From an uncultured Prevotellaceae bacterium (lineage in GTDB: Bacteria > Bacteroidota > Bacteroidia > Bacteroidales > Bacteroidaceae), in NCBI GenBank assembly GCA_900315455.1, contig OMZE01000008.1, positions 1 to 64,000 on the forward strand: DNA of 64,000 nucleotides, read 5' to 3'. A program made the translations under genes and the position numbers. Every line of letters begins with the position of its first letter. The stretch's first letter is position 1. The notes beneath the pieces are model-generated. The model saw nothing but the letters and a program-made list of their open reading frames with translations, had not been told where the DNA came from and did not search any database. This document shows positions 46,108 through 55,097 of this stretch, piece by piece.

Positions 46108-48185
46108 GCGTAAACGACAACATAGAAGACAAGACTATTACCAATCAATTTGGTGCCGCTGGCAACACTGGCGACACCAATAATACCAACGACACCGACG
46201 AGACTTACGAAGACCAGGGTGGTTTTAAGGCTACCATGGACAAAATCACCGACAAAATATTCGGATGGTATCTGTCAAGGAAAGCCCTACCCTACTGGAC
46301 CGTGCTGCTGCTCGACATCCTCATCTGCGTGGTGTCGGGACTCTTTGTATTGTGGCTCTACACCAGCGCGTCGTCTATCATTCAGCATTTCGGCGACGCC
46401 CTCCGCACCATTGGCGTATACATGATTTTCAACATCATCGGTTTCAGGGTGTTCCACACCTATGCCGGCGTGGTGAGGTACTCCTCATTTATCGACCTCA
46501 GACGAGTGGGATACGCCATGGCACTCTCATGCCTTATCGCTGAAATCATGCGCTACCCCATCAACCTCATGCACGTGGGGTATAGGGCAGCCAGCGGACA
46601 CAGTCTCTTCGTCACTCTTCAGGGTCGACAAATCTTCGCCATGTATGTCATGGCACTCATCCTCATGTGGATGTGGAGAGTGCTCGCCAAGACCGTCTTC
46701 GACGTGAGCAACGGCGAGGTGACAGCCATGCGCACCCTCGTCTATGGCGTGAGAAACGGTGGTGTGGGCATCGCCAAGAGTCTCCGCAACCAAGACAAGA
46801 GCCAGTTCAAACTCTGCGGCTTCCTTACCTCCGACAAGGATTTCAAGGGCAGACTGCTCATGGGCGAGCGCGTGTATATCATCAACGACAATCTCCCCAA
46901 CCTGCTCAAGAGGAAAGGCATCAAGGCTCTCCTCGTCTCACCCATGCAGAACCAGGCTTTCCAGAAAGACCAGCACCTGCAAGACATGCTCCTCAATGCC
47001 GACATCAAGATTTTCATGGCAGAGGGTTCAAGGGAATGGGGAAAGGACGACGACTACTCTAACGTCAGGCTGAAACCCATCAGCGTGGAAGACCTGCTGC
47101 CCAGAAACGAGATACAGGTCGACATGGAAAAGGTGGGCAACATGCTCAGGGGAAGGCGTATCCTCATCACCGGCTCTGCCGGCTCCATCGGTTCTGAAAT
47201 CGTGCGCCAGGTGGCGGAGTATGCTCCTGCCGAACTGATGCTCATCGACTCTGCCGAGACCCCTCAGCACGACATCAGGCTGATGATGGCAAGGGAATGG
47301 TCGCACATCAAGGCCACCACCGCCGTAGCATCGATAGCCAACAAGGGGAGAATGGAGCACATCTTCGAGGAGTTTAGACCCGAATACGTCTTCCACGCCG
47401 CTGCCTACAAGCACGTGCCGATGATGGAAGACAATCCTTGCGAGAGCATTCACAACAACGTATATGGCACGAAGGTCATCGCTGACCTCAGTGTCAAGTA
47501 TGGCGTGAGGAAGTTTGTCATGCTCTCCACTGACAAGGCGGTGAACCCCACCAACGTCATGGGGTGCTCGAAGCGCATCTGCGAAATCTATGTGCAGAGC
47601 CTTGACAAGGCCATCAAGGAGGGAAAGGTGAAAGGCCACACTCAGTTTGTCACCACCCGTTTCGGCAACGTACTGGGGTCGAACGGTTCGGTTATCCCAC
47701 TTTTCGAGAAACAAATCAAGGCGGGCGGACCGGTCACTGTCACCGACGAGCGCATCATCAGATACTTCATGCTCATTCCTGAGGCGTGCAAACTCGTGCT
47801 CGAAGCAGGTACCCACGGCAACGGAGGCGAGATTTTCGTCTTCGACATGGGAGAACCGGTGAGGATTTCTGACCTTGCCAAGCGCATGATCAAACTCAGC
47901 GGGGCGAAAAATGTGCAAATCAAATACACGGGTCTGCGACCAGGCGAGAAACTCTACGAGGAATTGCTCTCCACCGAGGAGAACACCAAGCCCAGTTTTC
48001 ATCAGAAAATCAGGATTGCCGAGGTAAGGGAATACGACTACGAAGACGTGGAAAAAGACGTGGAAAAACTCGTCAGCATCGCCGACACCTACGACGACAT
48101 GGCCATCGTCACCAAGATGAAGGCCATCGTGCCCGAATATAAGTCAAACAACTCCGTCTTCCAACAACTCGACAAAAAAGATTGA
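46104..48185 (+). CDS. Membrane-bound nucleotide-sugar 4,6-dehydratase (CapD/FlaA1-WbpM type)
   Basis: 693 aa. A polar N-terminus, four membrane helices (residues ~65-205), a CoA-binding-like Rossmann region, and a C-terminal SDR domain with NAD loop LITGSAGSIGSEIVRQ, AAAYKHVPMMEDNP, and the atypical LSTDKAVNPTNVMGCSKR in which Met replaces the SDR Tyr, as usual for this family. It makes UDP-4-keto-6-deoxy sugars from UDP-GlcNAc. Translationally coupled to the aminotransferase gene. Confidence 0.92.
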   Translation: MSVNDNIEDKTITNQFGAAGNTGDTNNTNDTDETYEDQGGFKATMDKITDKIFGWYLSRKALPYWTVLLLDILICVVSGLFVLWLYTSASSIIQHFGDALRTIGVYMIFNIIGFRVFHTYAGVVRYSSFIDLRRVGYAMALSCLIAEIMRYPINLMHVGYRAASGHSLFVTLQGRQIFAMYVMALILMWMWRVLAKTVFDVSNGEVTAMRTLVYGVRNGGVGIAKSLRNQDKSQFKLCGFLTSDKDFKGRLLMGERVYIINDNLPNLLKRKGIKALLVSPMQNQAFQKDQHLQDMLLNADIKIFMAEGSREWGKDDDYSNVRLKPISVEDLLPRNEIQVDMEKVGNMLRGRRILITGSAGSIGSEIVRQVAEYAPAELMLIDSAETPQHDIRLMMAREWSHIKATTAVASIANKGRMEHIFEEFRPEYVFHAAAYKHVPMMEDNPCESIHNNVYGTKVIADLSVKYGVRKFVMLSTDKAVNPTNVMGCSKRICEIYVQSLDKAIKEGKVKGHTQFVTTRFGNVLGSNGSVIPLFEKQIKAGGPVTVTDERIIRYFMLIPEACKLVLEAGTHGNGGEIFVFDMGEPVRISDLAKRMIKLSGAKNVQIKYTGLRPGEKLYEELLSTEENTKPSFHQKIRIAEVREYDYEDVEKDVEKLVSIADTYDDMAIVTKMKAIVPEYKSNNSVFQQLDKKD

Positions 48186-48200
48186 GTGCGGCCTTCGGCC

Positions 48201-48272
48201 GATTGAAGATTGAAAATTGAAAATTGAAAATTGAAGATTGATAATTGAGTTTGGCCTTCGGGCGAAAGCCAA
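48201..48272. repeat. Heptamer repeats and hairpin after the dehydratase gene
   Basis: Seven ATTGAAR-type units (48201-48249), then TTTGGC / GCCAAA hairpin (48250-48272) and heptamers in reverse orientation (CTCAAAACTCAAGGCTCAAA). It could act as a weak terminator. Confidence 0.6.
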
Positions 48273-48376
48273 ATTTCAAATCTCAAAACTCAAGGCTCAA
48301 ATTCAATTGTGGTTAAATCCTGTTAAATTCCAATTGAAAATTGGGAGAAACAGCATAGAGTTTGACAAAAAAGTAG

Positions 48377-48384
48377 TAATTTTG
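48377..48384 (+). promoter_or_regulatory. -7 box of rplU-rpmA
   Basis: TAATTTTG, about 90 bp before rplU. Confidence 0.6.
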
Positions 48385-48467
48385 CAGCCGATTTACTCCG
48401 TGGAGGCCCTAAAAAGCGACAGCACGGTGCTGTACGCCTTGCGGAACAACCTGTTATACAATAAGAA

Positions 48468-48785
48468 ATGTACGCAATTGTAGAAATCATGGGTCAGCAG
48501 TTCAAGGCCGAAGAGGGAAAGAAACTCTTCGTTCACCACATGAAAGATGTGGAAGAAGGCCAGTCTGTTGAGTTTGAGAAAGTGCTTCTCGTCGACAACG
48601 ACGGAGCAGTGACTGTAGGTGCGCCCACAGTAGAAGGCGCTAAGGTAGTGTGTGAAGTGGTGAAACCACTGGTTAAGGGTGACAAGGTCATCGTCTTCAA
48701 GATGAAGCGCCGCAAGGACTCCCGCAAGAAGAACGGCCATCGTGCCCAGTTCACACAGATTGAGATTAAATCAGTAATTGGCTAA
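48468..48785 (+). CDS. rplU: 50S ribosomal protein L21
   Basis: 105 aa. Starts [19 protein letters not shown] and ends with [20 protein letters not shown] and an IEIKSVIG strand, all L21 landmarks. Binds 23S rRNA near L20. Upstream of rpmA by 19 bp, the conserved order. Confidence 0.97.
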   Translation: MYAIVEIMGQQFKAEEGKKLFVHHMKDVEEGQSVEFEKVLLVDNDGAVTVGAPTVEGAKVVCEVVKPLVKGDKVIVFKMKRRKDSRKKNGHRAQFTQIEIKSVIG

Positions 48786-48804
48786 AACGTAGGAGGACTA
48801 AGAA

Positions 48805-49062
48805 ATGGCACATAAAAAAGGTGTAGGTAGTTCTAAGAACGGCCGCGAGTCAGCATCGCAGAGATTAGGTGTGAAGATTTGGGGTGGCCAGCGTGTGGTT
48901 GCCGGCAACATCATCGTTCGCCAGCGTGGCACAAAGCACAACCCAGGTCAGAATGTAGGTATCGGCAAAGACGACACTCTCTACGCACTTGTAGATGGTG
49001 TGGTGAACTTCCACAAGGGAGCCCACGACAAGAGCGTGGTGTCAGTGATACCTGAGGCCTAA
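48805..49062 (+). CDS. rpmA: 50S ribosomal protein L27
   Basis: 85 aa. [20 protein letters not shown] is the standard N-terminus that reaches the peptidyl-transferase centre, followed by [18 protein letters not shown] and [13 protein letters not shown]. Preceded by a good ribosome site (GGAGGA). Confidence 0.98.
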   Translation: MAHKKGVGSSKNGRESASQRLGVKIWGGQRVVAGNIIVRQRGTKHNPGQNVGIGKDDTLYALVDGVVNFHKGAHDKSVVSVIPEA

Positions 49063-49097
49063 CAATTCAGAAAAAAACTATTCCAAACAAACAACCC

Positions 49098-49127
49098 TCC
49101 CCGTCTCCCAGAGACGGGGATTTTTTT
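49098..49127 (+). terminator. Terminator of rplU-rpmA
   Basis: TCCCCGTCTC-CCA-GAGACGGGGA followed by T7. Confidence 0.93.
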
Positions 49128-49170
49128 GTGCTTACGGGCATTTTTTAGGTCATTTCCCTTATAGGTTGTT

Positions 49171-50271
49171 TCACGAGACTTTGGATATGTAGTGAACTAT
49201 CGTCTCCTCTGTCAACACCTGTTCCCCTGTGACCTCTCTCACGAAATCGTCTATGATATGGCGCCACTGATTTCCTTTCATACTGAAATACTTTTCTTGG
49301 AATTGTTTTTGGCAGATAGAGACAATATTTTTCATCATCGCCCCCCCTTCCATTTCCATCATTGAAAGGATTAGCCGTTTTACGTCCTCATCATCATTGA
49401 TATCTTCCAATAAGGTTCCAGGCACAATAAGACGTACATTTTCTGCTTTTTTCAACCGTCTTGAAGTGGAAGCGACTGTCTTTTTCAATGCTGTCTTTTC
49501 CTCCACTTCCTGCATGATGTCTTTCAGTTCTTGTATGGTGTAAGGTGGATCTTTCCTATGCAACATATAGTGGCAGTTCGGACAAACAGGCACCAAGTCT
49601 TCATCAACATTCAACTCATATTCCTTGCCAATGGATGAGATGGGGGTCAGGTGGTGTACGTGGATGAATCCCTTGCCCGTATCACCATAAGTCGCTTCGA
49701 AATCCCTTCCACAAACCATGCACTGATACCCCTTCTTTGCTACGCATTCCATTCGGGCCTTTTGGTTGCGTTCATACTTGTTGGCCATCACCTTAACCAG
49801 TGCGCCTTCATAGAGATGCTCGTCATCTGCGGGATAGTCCACGTCATACACATCTTCATTCACCATCTGATGCGGATGCAGAAGGAAGTCAAGCAATGCA
49901 TTGTCCTTGCATTCCTTTACACTTTGCGGATCACCTTGATAGCCATGTTCATGCAGGTGATGCAACGAAAGAATATCGTCTTGGTATTCCTCCAACAATT
50001 TCAATCTGGCATAATATGTGACGATACCACTATAATACAAGCCTTTATCCGCCCAATAGGCTTCTTGGTCAAGGACTTGTTCATGGTTGATTCTCACCTT
50101 CTGCACCTCCATCTTGTAACGGATGCATTGCTCTGGCTTGGTCTTGTAAATGAACACGATATCACCTACAGAGAACCTGTCCGTTCTCCAGTCCACCAGT
50201 CCGCCTTGTGCCTTGATGGCATCACCAATGCTGAATATGCGGTCGTTGCATGGAACAATCCAGTATTTCAT
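49171..50271 (-). CDS. EVE-like domain - HNH endonuclease
   Basis: 366 aa. The N-terminus (MKYWIVPCNDRIFSIGDAI, DIVFIYKTKP, 1-60) resembles an EVE/PUA-like domain, known in other proteins to read modified bases. An HNH nuclease core follows: zinc Cys at 184/187, VHHLTPISS (His 206-207) and PVCPNCHYMLHR (Cys 230/233, His 238), like McrA-type enzymes. A helical C-terminal region is unassigned. Last gene of a four-gene cluster; starts 9 bp after the SprT-like stop. Suggests cutting of marked or foreign DNA; inferred. Confidence 0.75.
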   Translation of the reverse strand: MKYWIVPCNDRIFSIGDAIKAQGGLVDWRTDRFSVGDIVFIYKTKPEQCIRYKMEVQKVRINHEQVLDQEAYWADKGLYYSGIVTYYARLKLLEEYQDDILSLHHLHEHGYQGDPQSVKECKDNALLDFLLHPHQMVNEDVYDVDYPADDEHLYEGALVKVMANKYERNQKARMECVAKKGYQCMVCGRDFEATYGDTGKGFIHVHHLTPISSIGKEYELNVDEDLVPVCPNCHYMLHRKDPPYTIQELKDIMQEVEEKTALKKTVASTSRRLKKAENVRLIVPGTLLEDINDDEDVKRLILSMMEMEGGAMMKNIVSICQKQFQEKYFSMKGNQWRHIIDDFVREVTGEQVLTEETIVHYISKVS

Positions 50272-50280
50272 TTGTATTCG

Positions 50281-50970
50281 CTATTTCTTATTCCTTAGAA
50301 TCGTTTTACCATCACATTCCAACACTTCTGCATCTTGCAGATGCTCCCTGATTACATCCGCATCCAAATAGTGTACCTTCAATGCCGAAGAATTTGGGAA
50401 ACGATTGAAGAAAACGTCATTGCTCATGTATAATCTCACAACAGCAATTTCTTTTTGTCTCGAAATGGTATTGTAGTAATTAAGAATGCGTGGAAGAACA
50501 CGCGGAAGAACTTTTATGCCAGACCGTCCATCATGGAACACCACTACTGCTATTACATGGTAATGTTGCTTTTTGTCAACAAGAGCTTCTTTTTCTTCAT
50601 CACTGCCCTTATACGATATGGTCAGATTTCGTCCATATTTCTCGTTGATGCCGTTCATGATATGCTGAAATATCGGCCCATGCGAGGTGGCATCTTCCAA
50701 ATTCTTGTAAGCGATGAAGTAGTGTATCATTTCATGGATAATTGTATCTTCCACTTCCCTTTCAGGTAAATCAAGACGTGTGTTAATTCTGAGCATGAAA
50801 TCATAATACTCAGTTTTCCCATTCTCCAACAGTCGCTTCTTAAAACAGCACTTTCCCAAAAAAGACTTGGCATCGCTGAGACAGACAGGAATATCGGGGA
50901 GTTGACCAGCAAACATTTGCTGGTTAAACTCCTCGAATTTCCGTTTGATATAAGGTATGTCCACTATCAT
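50281..50970 (-). CDS. SprT-like zinc metalloprotease domain protein
   Basis: 229 aa. Zinc motif HEMIHYFIAY (His 79, Glu 80, His 83) with a third ligand near SHGPIFQ, preceded by the strand-helix start FEEFNQQMFAGQLPDIPV usual in SprT/Spartan domains. No C-terminal zinc ribbon. SprT proteins cut proteins cross-linked to DNA; in this nuclease cluster it may release or process a DNA-bound protein. Gap to the Z1 gene is 6 bp and to the HNH gene 9 bp. Confidence 0.8.
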   Translation of the reverse strand: MIVDIPYIKRKFEEFNQQMFAGQLPDIPVCLSDAKSFLGKCCFKKRLLENGKTEYYDFMLRINTRLDLPEREVEDTIIHEMIHYFIAYKNLEDATSHGPIFQHIMNGINEKYGRNLTISYKGSDEEKEALVDKKQHYHVIAVVVFHDGRSGIKVLPRVLPRILNYYNTISRQKEIAVVRLYMSNDVFFNRFPNSSALKVHYLDADVIREHLQDAEVLECDGKTILRNKK

Positions 50971-50976
50971 TGACAG

Positions 50977-53900
50977 TTACTCCCCGTCATCTTCAAAAAT
51001 TGCATCCCAGTCAATGGAGTTCTTGCGAAGTTTCAAGACTTTTTTGATACCATATATTATTCTCCATAATGTGATGGTTTGGTCTTCAAAATCCCGACCT
51101 TCCAACTTTTTATTTAATATGGTATCGCGACCATGAAGAAGAATTGTTTTGCTGTCAGGATCAATCAAATCACCTTTCTCGTTTAAAGTTCCTTCAGGAA
51201 TGACCTCCCACGTTGAAACATCGGTAAGTTCCATTAGAATGACATCTGCCGCAGCCGTTCTGCCGTTTCTAAGAAACATATATTTGTATGGGCGTAAAAC
51301 AAATGGGAATTTCCCATTATTGTATGAATACACCCCATGATCGTGTTCCGAGTCAAAGGTTACATCAGGGTTAATTGCCCAATTGCCATTATCGTCTTTC
51401 TCTATATACCGGGATGCCGTAGTTTCTTTAAGAATCCGTGTCTCACATGGACCATCTTCATTATAAACTGTCCCCTCTGCGCCGAAATGCTCTTCAAGAT
51501 CACCTTTGTATGTCAGTGAAAGCATTTGCGTCGTATCCACATCTTCAAAGATGTCACCATAGTCAACGACAGAAACTTGTTTCTTTCTGCTTTGGTCGAT
51601 GGCAAACATTACTGGGTCGATGTTGTTCTGTGTCATCAATACCGGCCAGTAGAATGGTGCATTATTCCAACCAATGTTTTCACCATTTGGAGTGTCAGTA
51701 TTTTTTTTACCATTCTGCCGGAGGAACATAATAACTGGTGCATCTTGTGCCTTCTCACGGGAGGGCTGTGTGTCAGTACGGCCATCGTCTGGAGCATCAA
51801 TCCATCCGCCATTGGCTCTGATTCTGCTCATGTCACGATTAAGACGGTGAATGGCATATATTTTCCCATCAGACCTGTCTGTGCAATATTCCAGGGCGCA
51901 GAGCATTTCCTTGATATCGTTCTTGTGGTCTATATTGAAAAACCTATCATTGTCATAAACATAAGTTGACTCAATCAGTTTCAATATTTCTATCACCCTC
52001 TCCTTGTCAATTTCAAAGAATCCATTTTTGTCTTTGCTGTCGTATTTTGGAGCATTTTCAATAAGACGGTCAATTTTTACAACCGTCTTTCCGATGGCTG
52101 TCTTTCCTCCAGTCCAGAAGCCAACAGGCAACAAACGAACCTGTTTTTTCAGAGTTATAGTGCTAGAAGCCTTGATTTTTTGCGAGGCACATGGCCGTAT
52201 GTTTTTATCGAAGCCAATGAAAGCGGCATTTGGCTCGGTTTGGTCTTTTCCAGCAATAAACCACTCTCGCAGTTGATTGTCCAACTCATTCATGCGTGTG
52301 AGTATCTTGTATATCTTGGCTGTAGTGTGCAGTCGTGTGACGGCCATATCCTCTTTTGAGCGTGCACCATACATACGGGCATGTTGGAGTACGGTGTCTT
52401 GCTGGAAGTTTCCTGGATCACGCCCATAGAAGAAACAGAGCATGTTTTTGATAGTGATGCCGCGGTCGAGAATGTTGCCTCCAATAAAGATATTGGCTGC
52501 GGTATCAAGGCGCAGCTCTCCAGTTTCTTCATCAAGCAAAGCGTTCACTCTTTCGTCAGAATTTACAATCTGAACATGATAGTTGTCAAGTTTAGGATTG
52601 AAGATGTTTCGTAATTCATCCATCACATCTTCCTTTGATGGCAACTCTACTGCAATCAATCCTTCCTCACGTCCTTTTCTGTTTGATTCTTCAAAGTCCT
52701 CGTAGTTGACATCGATTGCATTCCACACACGTTGGTCGGACTGGTCCTCGTCCACAACAGCACTTTTGATGGCATCTATAAGTCGGGTAATGACGCGATG
52801 TTGCCAGTCATGGTTTTTCTTGTCAATCTCCACATGAATGAGCGCACTGCTATGATAATCCCGTCTTTTTCCCTTTCTTGAATCCTTCTGATGGCTGTTG
52901 CCATAAAAAATGACACAAGAGCGTATGTGAGTCCATATATGTTGCCTGAAGAAACGGTATTGTTCAGATAACGTTTGTCCTCATGCCCCAGCACATCTGT
53001 ACATTTTTGGTCAATTTGGTGGAACAGGTGGTAGTACATGGAATCTGAATTTTGGGACTCTACATAATACTGTTCGCCTCCAATGTATGCGGCATGTGTT
53101 GGTACTATGCTTGTAAAACGCGGGCGAAATGGTTTCACCCACTTTCCGTTGAGGTTGAGTTCTCCCTTGGGTTGCAAATAAAGGCAATAAGGAGTGGCTG
53201 TTACTTGCAGATACCGACAAAATTCTATTTTATTGCGTATGTCGTCTATCTGCTGACTGATTTTTGCCATTGTTGTTTCGGCAGTCTGAGTAATGGGTTG
53301 ACCATTTTCATCTTTCAACGCCTCCAATTTTACCGATTTATAGTTACGGCTCGCAAAGTCTGCCTCGTCATCCACAATGAGTGTTTTTTTCTTTTGCAGG
53401 ATGGGAAGTTTCTTCGTTATCAGTTCATACAGATGTTCCAGGTTTTTTGCCTGCTTCATACAGACTATGACAGTTTTATGCTTCTCAACATTTGCCAGTC
53501 TCAAGTTCCTCCATGGTTTTATTTTACCATAAACCTCGATGGTGGCCTTTTGATCCAAATCGTCGGAAGGCCTGAACCAGCGGAAATCATACCGTGCCCT
53601 TTTCTCTGTCTGTTCGGCAAGGGCATTTGTTCCTTTTGTCAAAATAATGGCGACATCCATGCCCTTGTCGAAGGCCAGTCCGATGATGTCCTCAAAGGTG
53701 TCTGTTTTGCCACATTGAATCTTTCCAAGCAATAATCCAGGTTCTTCTGCGCGAGACCCCTCTTCCAATAGTTGTGAAACGGTTTTCTCCACACAGTCAA
53801 TCTTTTCCTGTGGCATTTCTCCATAAGGATAATTTGCTTTCAAAGTGTCCCAAATAGGAGTGTCACTGTCTGCTGCCACTACCGGAGACTTTTGTGTCTG

Positions 53901-54014
53901 TTTCAATTGTTCATACTGCCTTGACATCCATTCAGGAATAGGCATTCCAATGGCTTCCAGCGTTTTCATAGCCGCAAGACATTCTTCAATTGTCTTGTAT
54001 TTTATCTCTGCCAT
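50977..54014 (-). pseudogene. Z1-domain ATPase, split by a one-base frameshift
   Basis: One ~1010-aa gene read in two frames. Frame 1 (from 54014) has Walker A GKIQCGKT (97-104) and VDDEADFAS (214-222); frame 2 (to 50977) has the helicase-like FIGGNILDRGITIKNM and DTVLQHARMYGA, plus a C-terminal region of unknown fold. The break is at a minus-strand A5 run (52870-52866): adding one A joins EREK to RRDYHSSALIHVEID, the expected Z1 continuation. Z1 proteins occur beside restriction systems. Either a true mutation, a phase-variable tract, or a sequencing error. Confidence 0.85.
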
Positions 54015-54026
54015 AATAATATGTTA

Positions 54027-55019
54027 TTAGATTCCATTATAAAGTTTGTTCTCTTCAAATGAATACCAGCGAAACCATATAGGGATATGATAGGTGTTTC
54101 TCAGCAGTTCCATGTAGGCCCTATCATTTTCATCCGGTTTTTCTGGCCCCACAATGAATAGTTTCTTGGCTCTATTTGCAGATGGATAATTTGTATATTC
54201 CAAAATCTGGCCCAATGCTTCACGAATACTACGCTTGGCCGAATAGGTCTTGATCTCAAAGTAGTGCCAATCCTCTGTACCTTTCAAAATACCTTTGATG
54301 TCAACACGTTGCTTTTGTGTCTGAGTGCTTTCAAGATACAAATGGACATATTGGTCTTTCAGTTGTTCAACAATTGCATTTTGGATTTTCTTATGAAGAG
54401 GGTCGATAATAATCTCGCCCTTGTTTGTCATGCGATAAATGTCACTGGTGTCGAGTACTTGAATATTGTTTTCCTCATCCAACTCGAATTCAAACTCCCC
54501 TTTCTTGTCCATCAAGTTATATCGGTGTCCTAATGAGTCGGATTTCAAGATTGGCATATTGGAATAGTTGATGATTGCCTCGCTGAACTTAAATCTCACA
54601 TTGAACAAAAACTCTGGATAAAAGCCCTTCACTTTTCCGCCAGCAAACTTCACATCCTCCTTCATCTCTGCCAGCCAGCCTTGTTTTTTGTAATAGGCAA
54701 ATACTTTTTTGCTTTCTTTCAGCGATACTCCCTCTGCATTGTGCAGACATCCCACATAAACCTTTTGTTTACGTGGGGAGATGGCAAAAAGATGAATATC
54801 GTAAATTGCACCCACATGTTTACCGCTGGCAACGTTCATTGGTTGAAGAAAACCGTAATGATACCCATCGGGTAATATTTTCAAGTCATCGAGAAGCCAT
54901 TCCTCATGACCGAAGCCGATGTTTTTCTCGTATGAGCTATCTACTTGTGATTTGCCTTCACTGCCGGATGGGCGTTTCCATCCATACGTGTTCCAACATA
55001 TTCGAGCTATTTTTTCCAT
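54027..55019 (-). CDS. PD-(D/E)XK nuclease-like protein of the Z1 cluster
   Basis: 330 aa. N-terminal part begins ARICWNTYGWKRPSG and has no assigned fold. The C-terminal domain carries RVDIKG (Asp 240), YFEIKTYS (Glu 255, Lys 257) and LGQILEY (Gln 271), an intact PD-(D/E)XK core. The start MEKIAR at 55019 is chosen: an internal promoter box at 55056-55049 lies upstream of it and inside the longer frame from 55085. Followed by the Z1 gene after 12 bp, so they likely act together. Confidence 0.8.
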   Translation of the reverse strand: MEKIARICWNTYGWKRPSGSEGKSQVDSSYEKNIGFGHEEWLLDDLKILPDGYHYGFLQPMNVASGKHVGAIYDIHLFAISPRKQKVYVGCLHNAEGVSLKESKKVFAYYKKQGWLAEMKEDVKFAGGKVKGFYPEFLFNVRFKFSEAIINYSNMPILKSDSLGHRYNLMDKKGEFEFELDEENNIQVLDTSDIYRMTNKGEIIIDPLHKKIQNAIVEQLKDQYVHLYLESTQTQKQRVDIKGILKGTEDWHYFEIKTYSAKRSIREALGQILEYTNYPSANRAKKLFIVGPEKPDENDRAYMELLRNTYHIPIWFRWYSFEENKLYNGI

Positions 55020-55048
55020 GTTTATCGCTTGATTATTTGGTTTTTTTG

Positions 55049-55056
55049 CAAAGATA
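55049..55056 (-). promoter_or_regulatory. Internal -7 box for the Z1 cluster
   Basis: Minus-strand TATCTTTG, 30 bp before the ATG at 55019 and just after the mod stop. No good -33 box. Confidence 0.5.
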
Positions 55057-55097
55057 ATCGAATGTTGTCTCAAATCGTGGGACATCCACCACTTTTT

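Noticed and set aside
52866-52870. Programmed -1 frameshift in the Z1 gene
   Set aside because: No in-frame X XXY YYZ heptamer with good re-pairing, and only five A residues; a simple indel explains it better.
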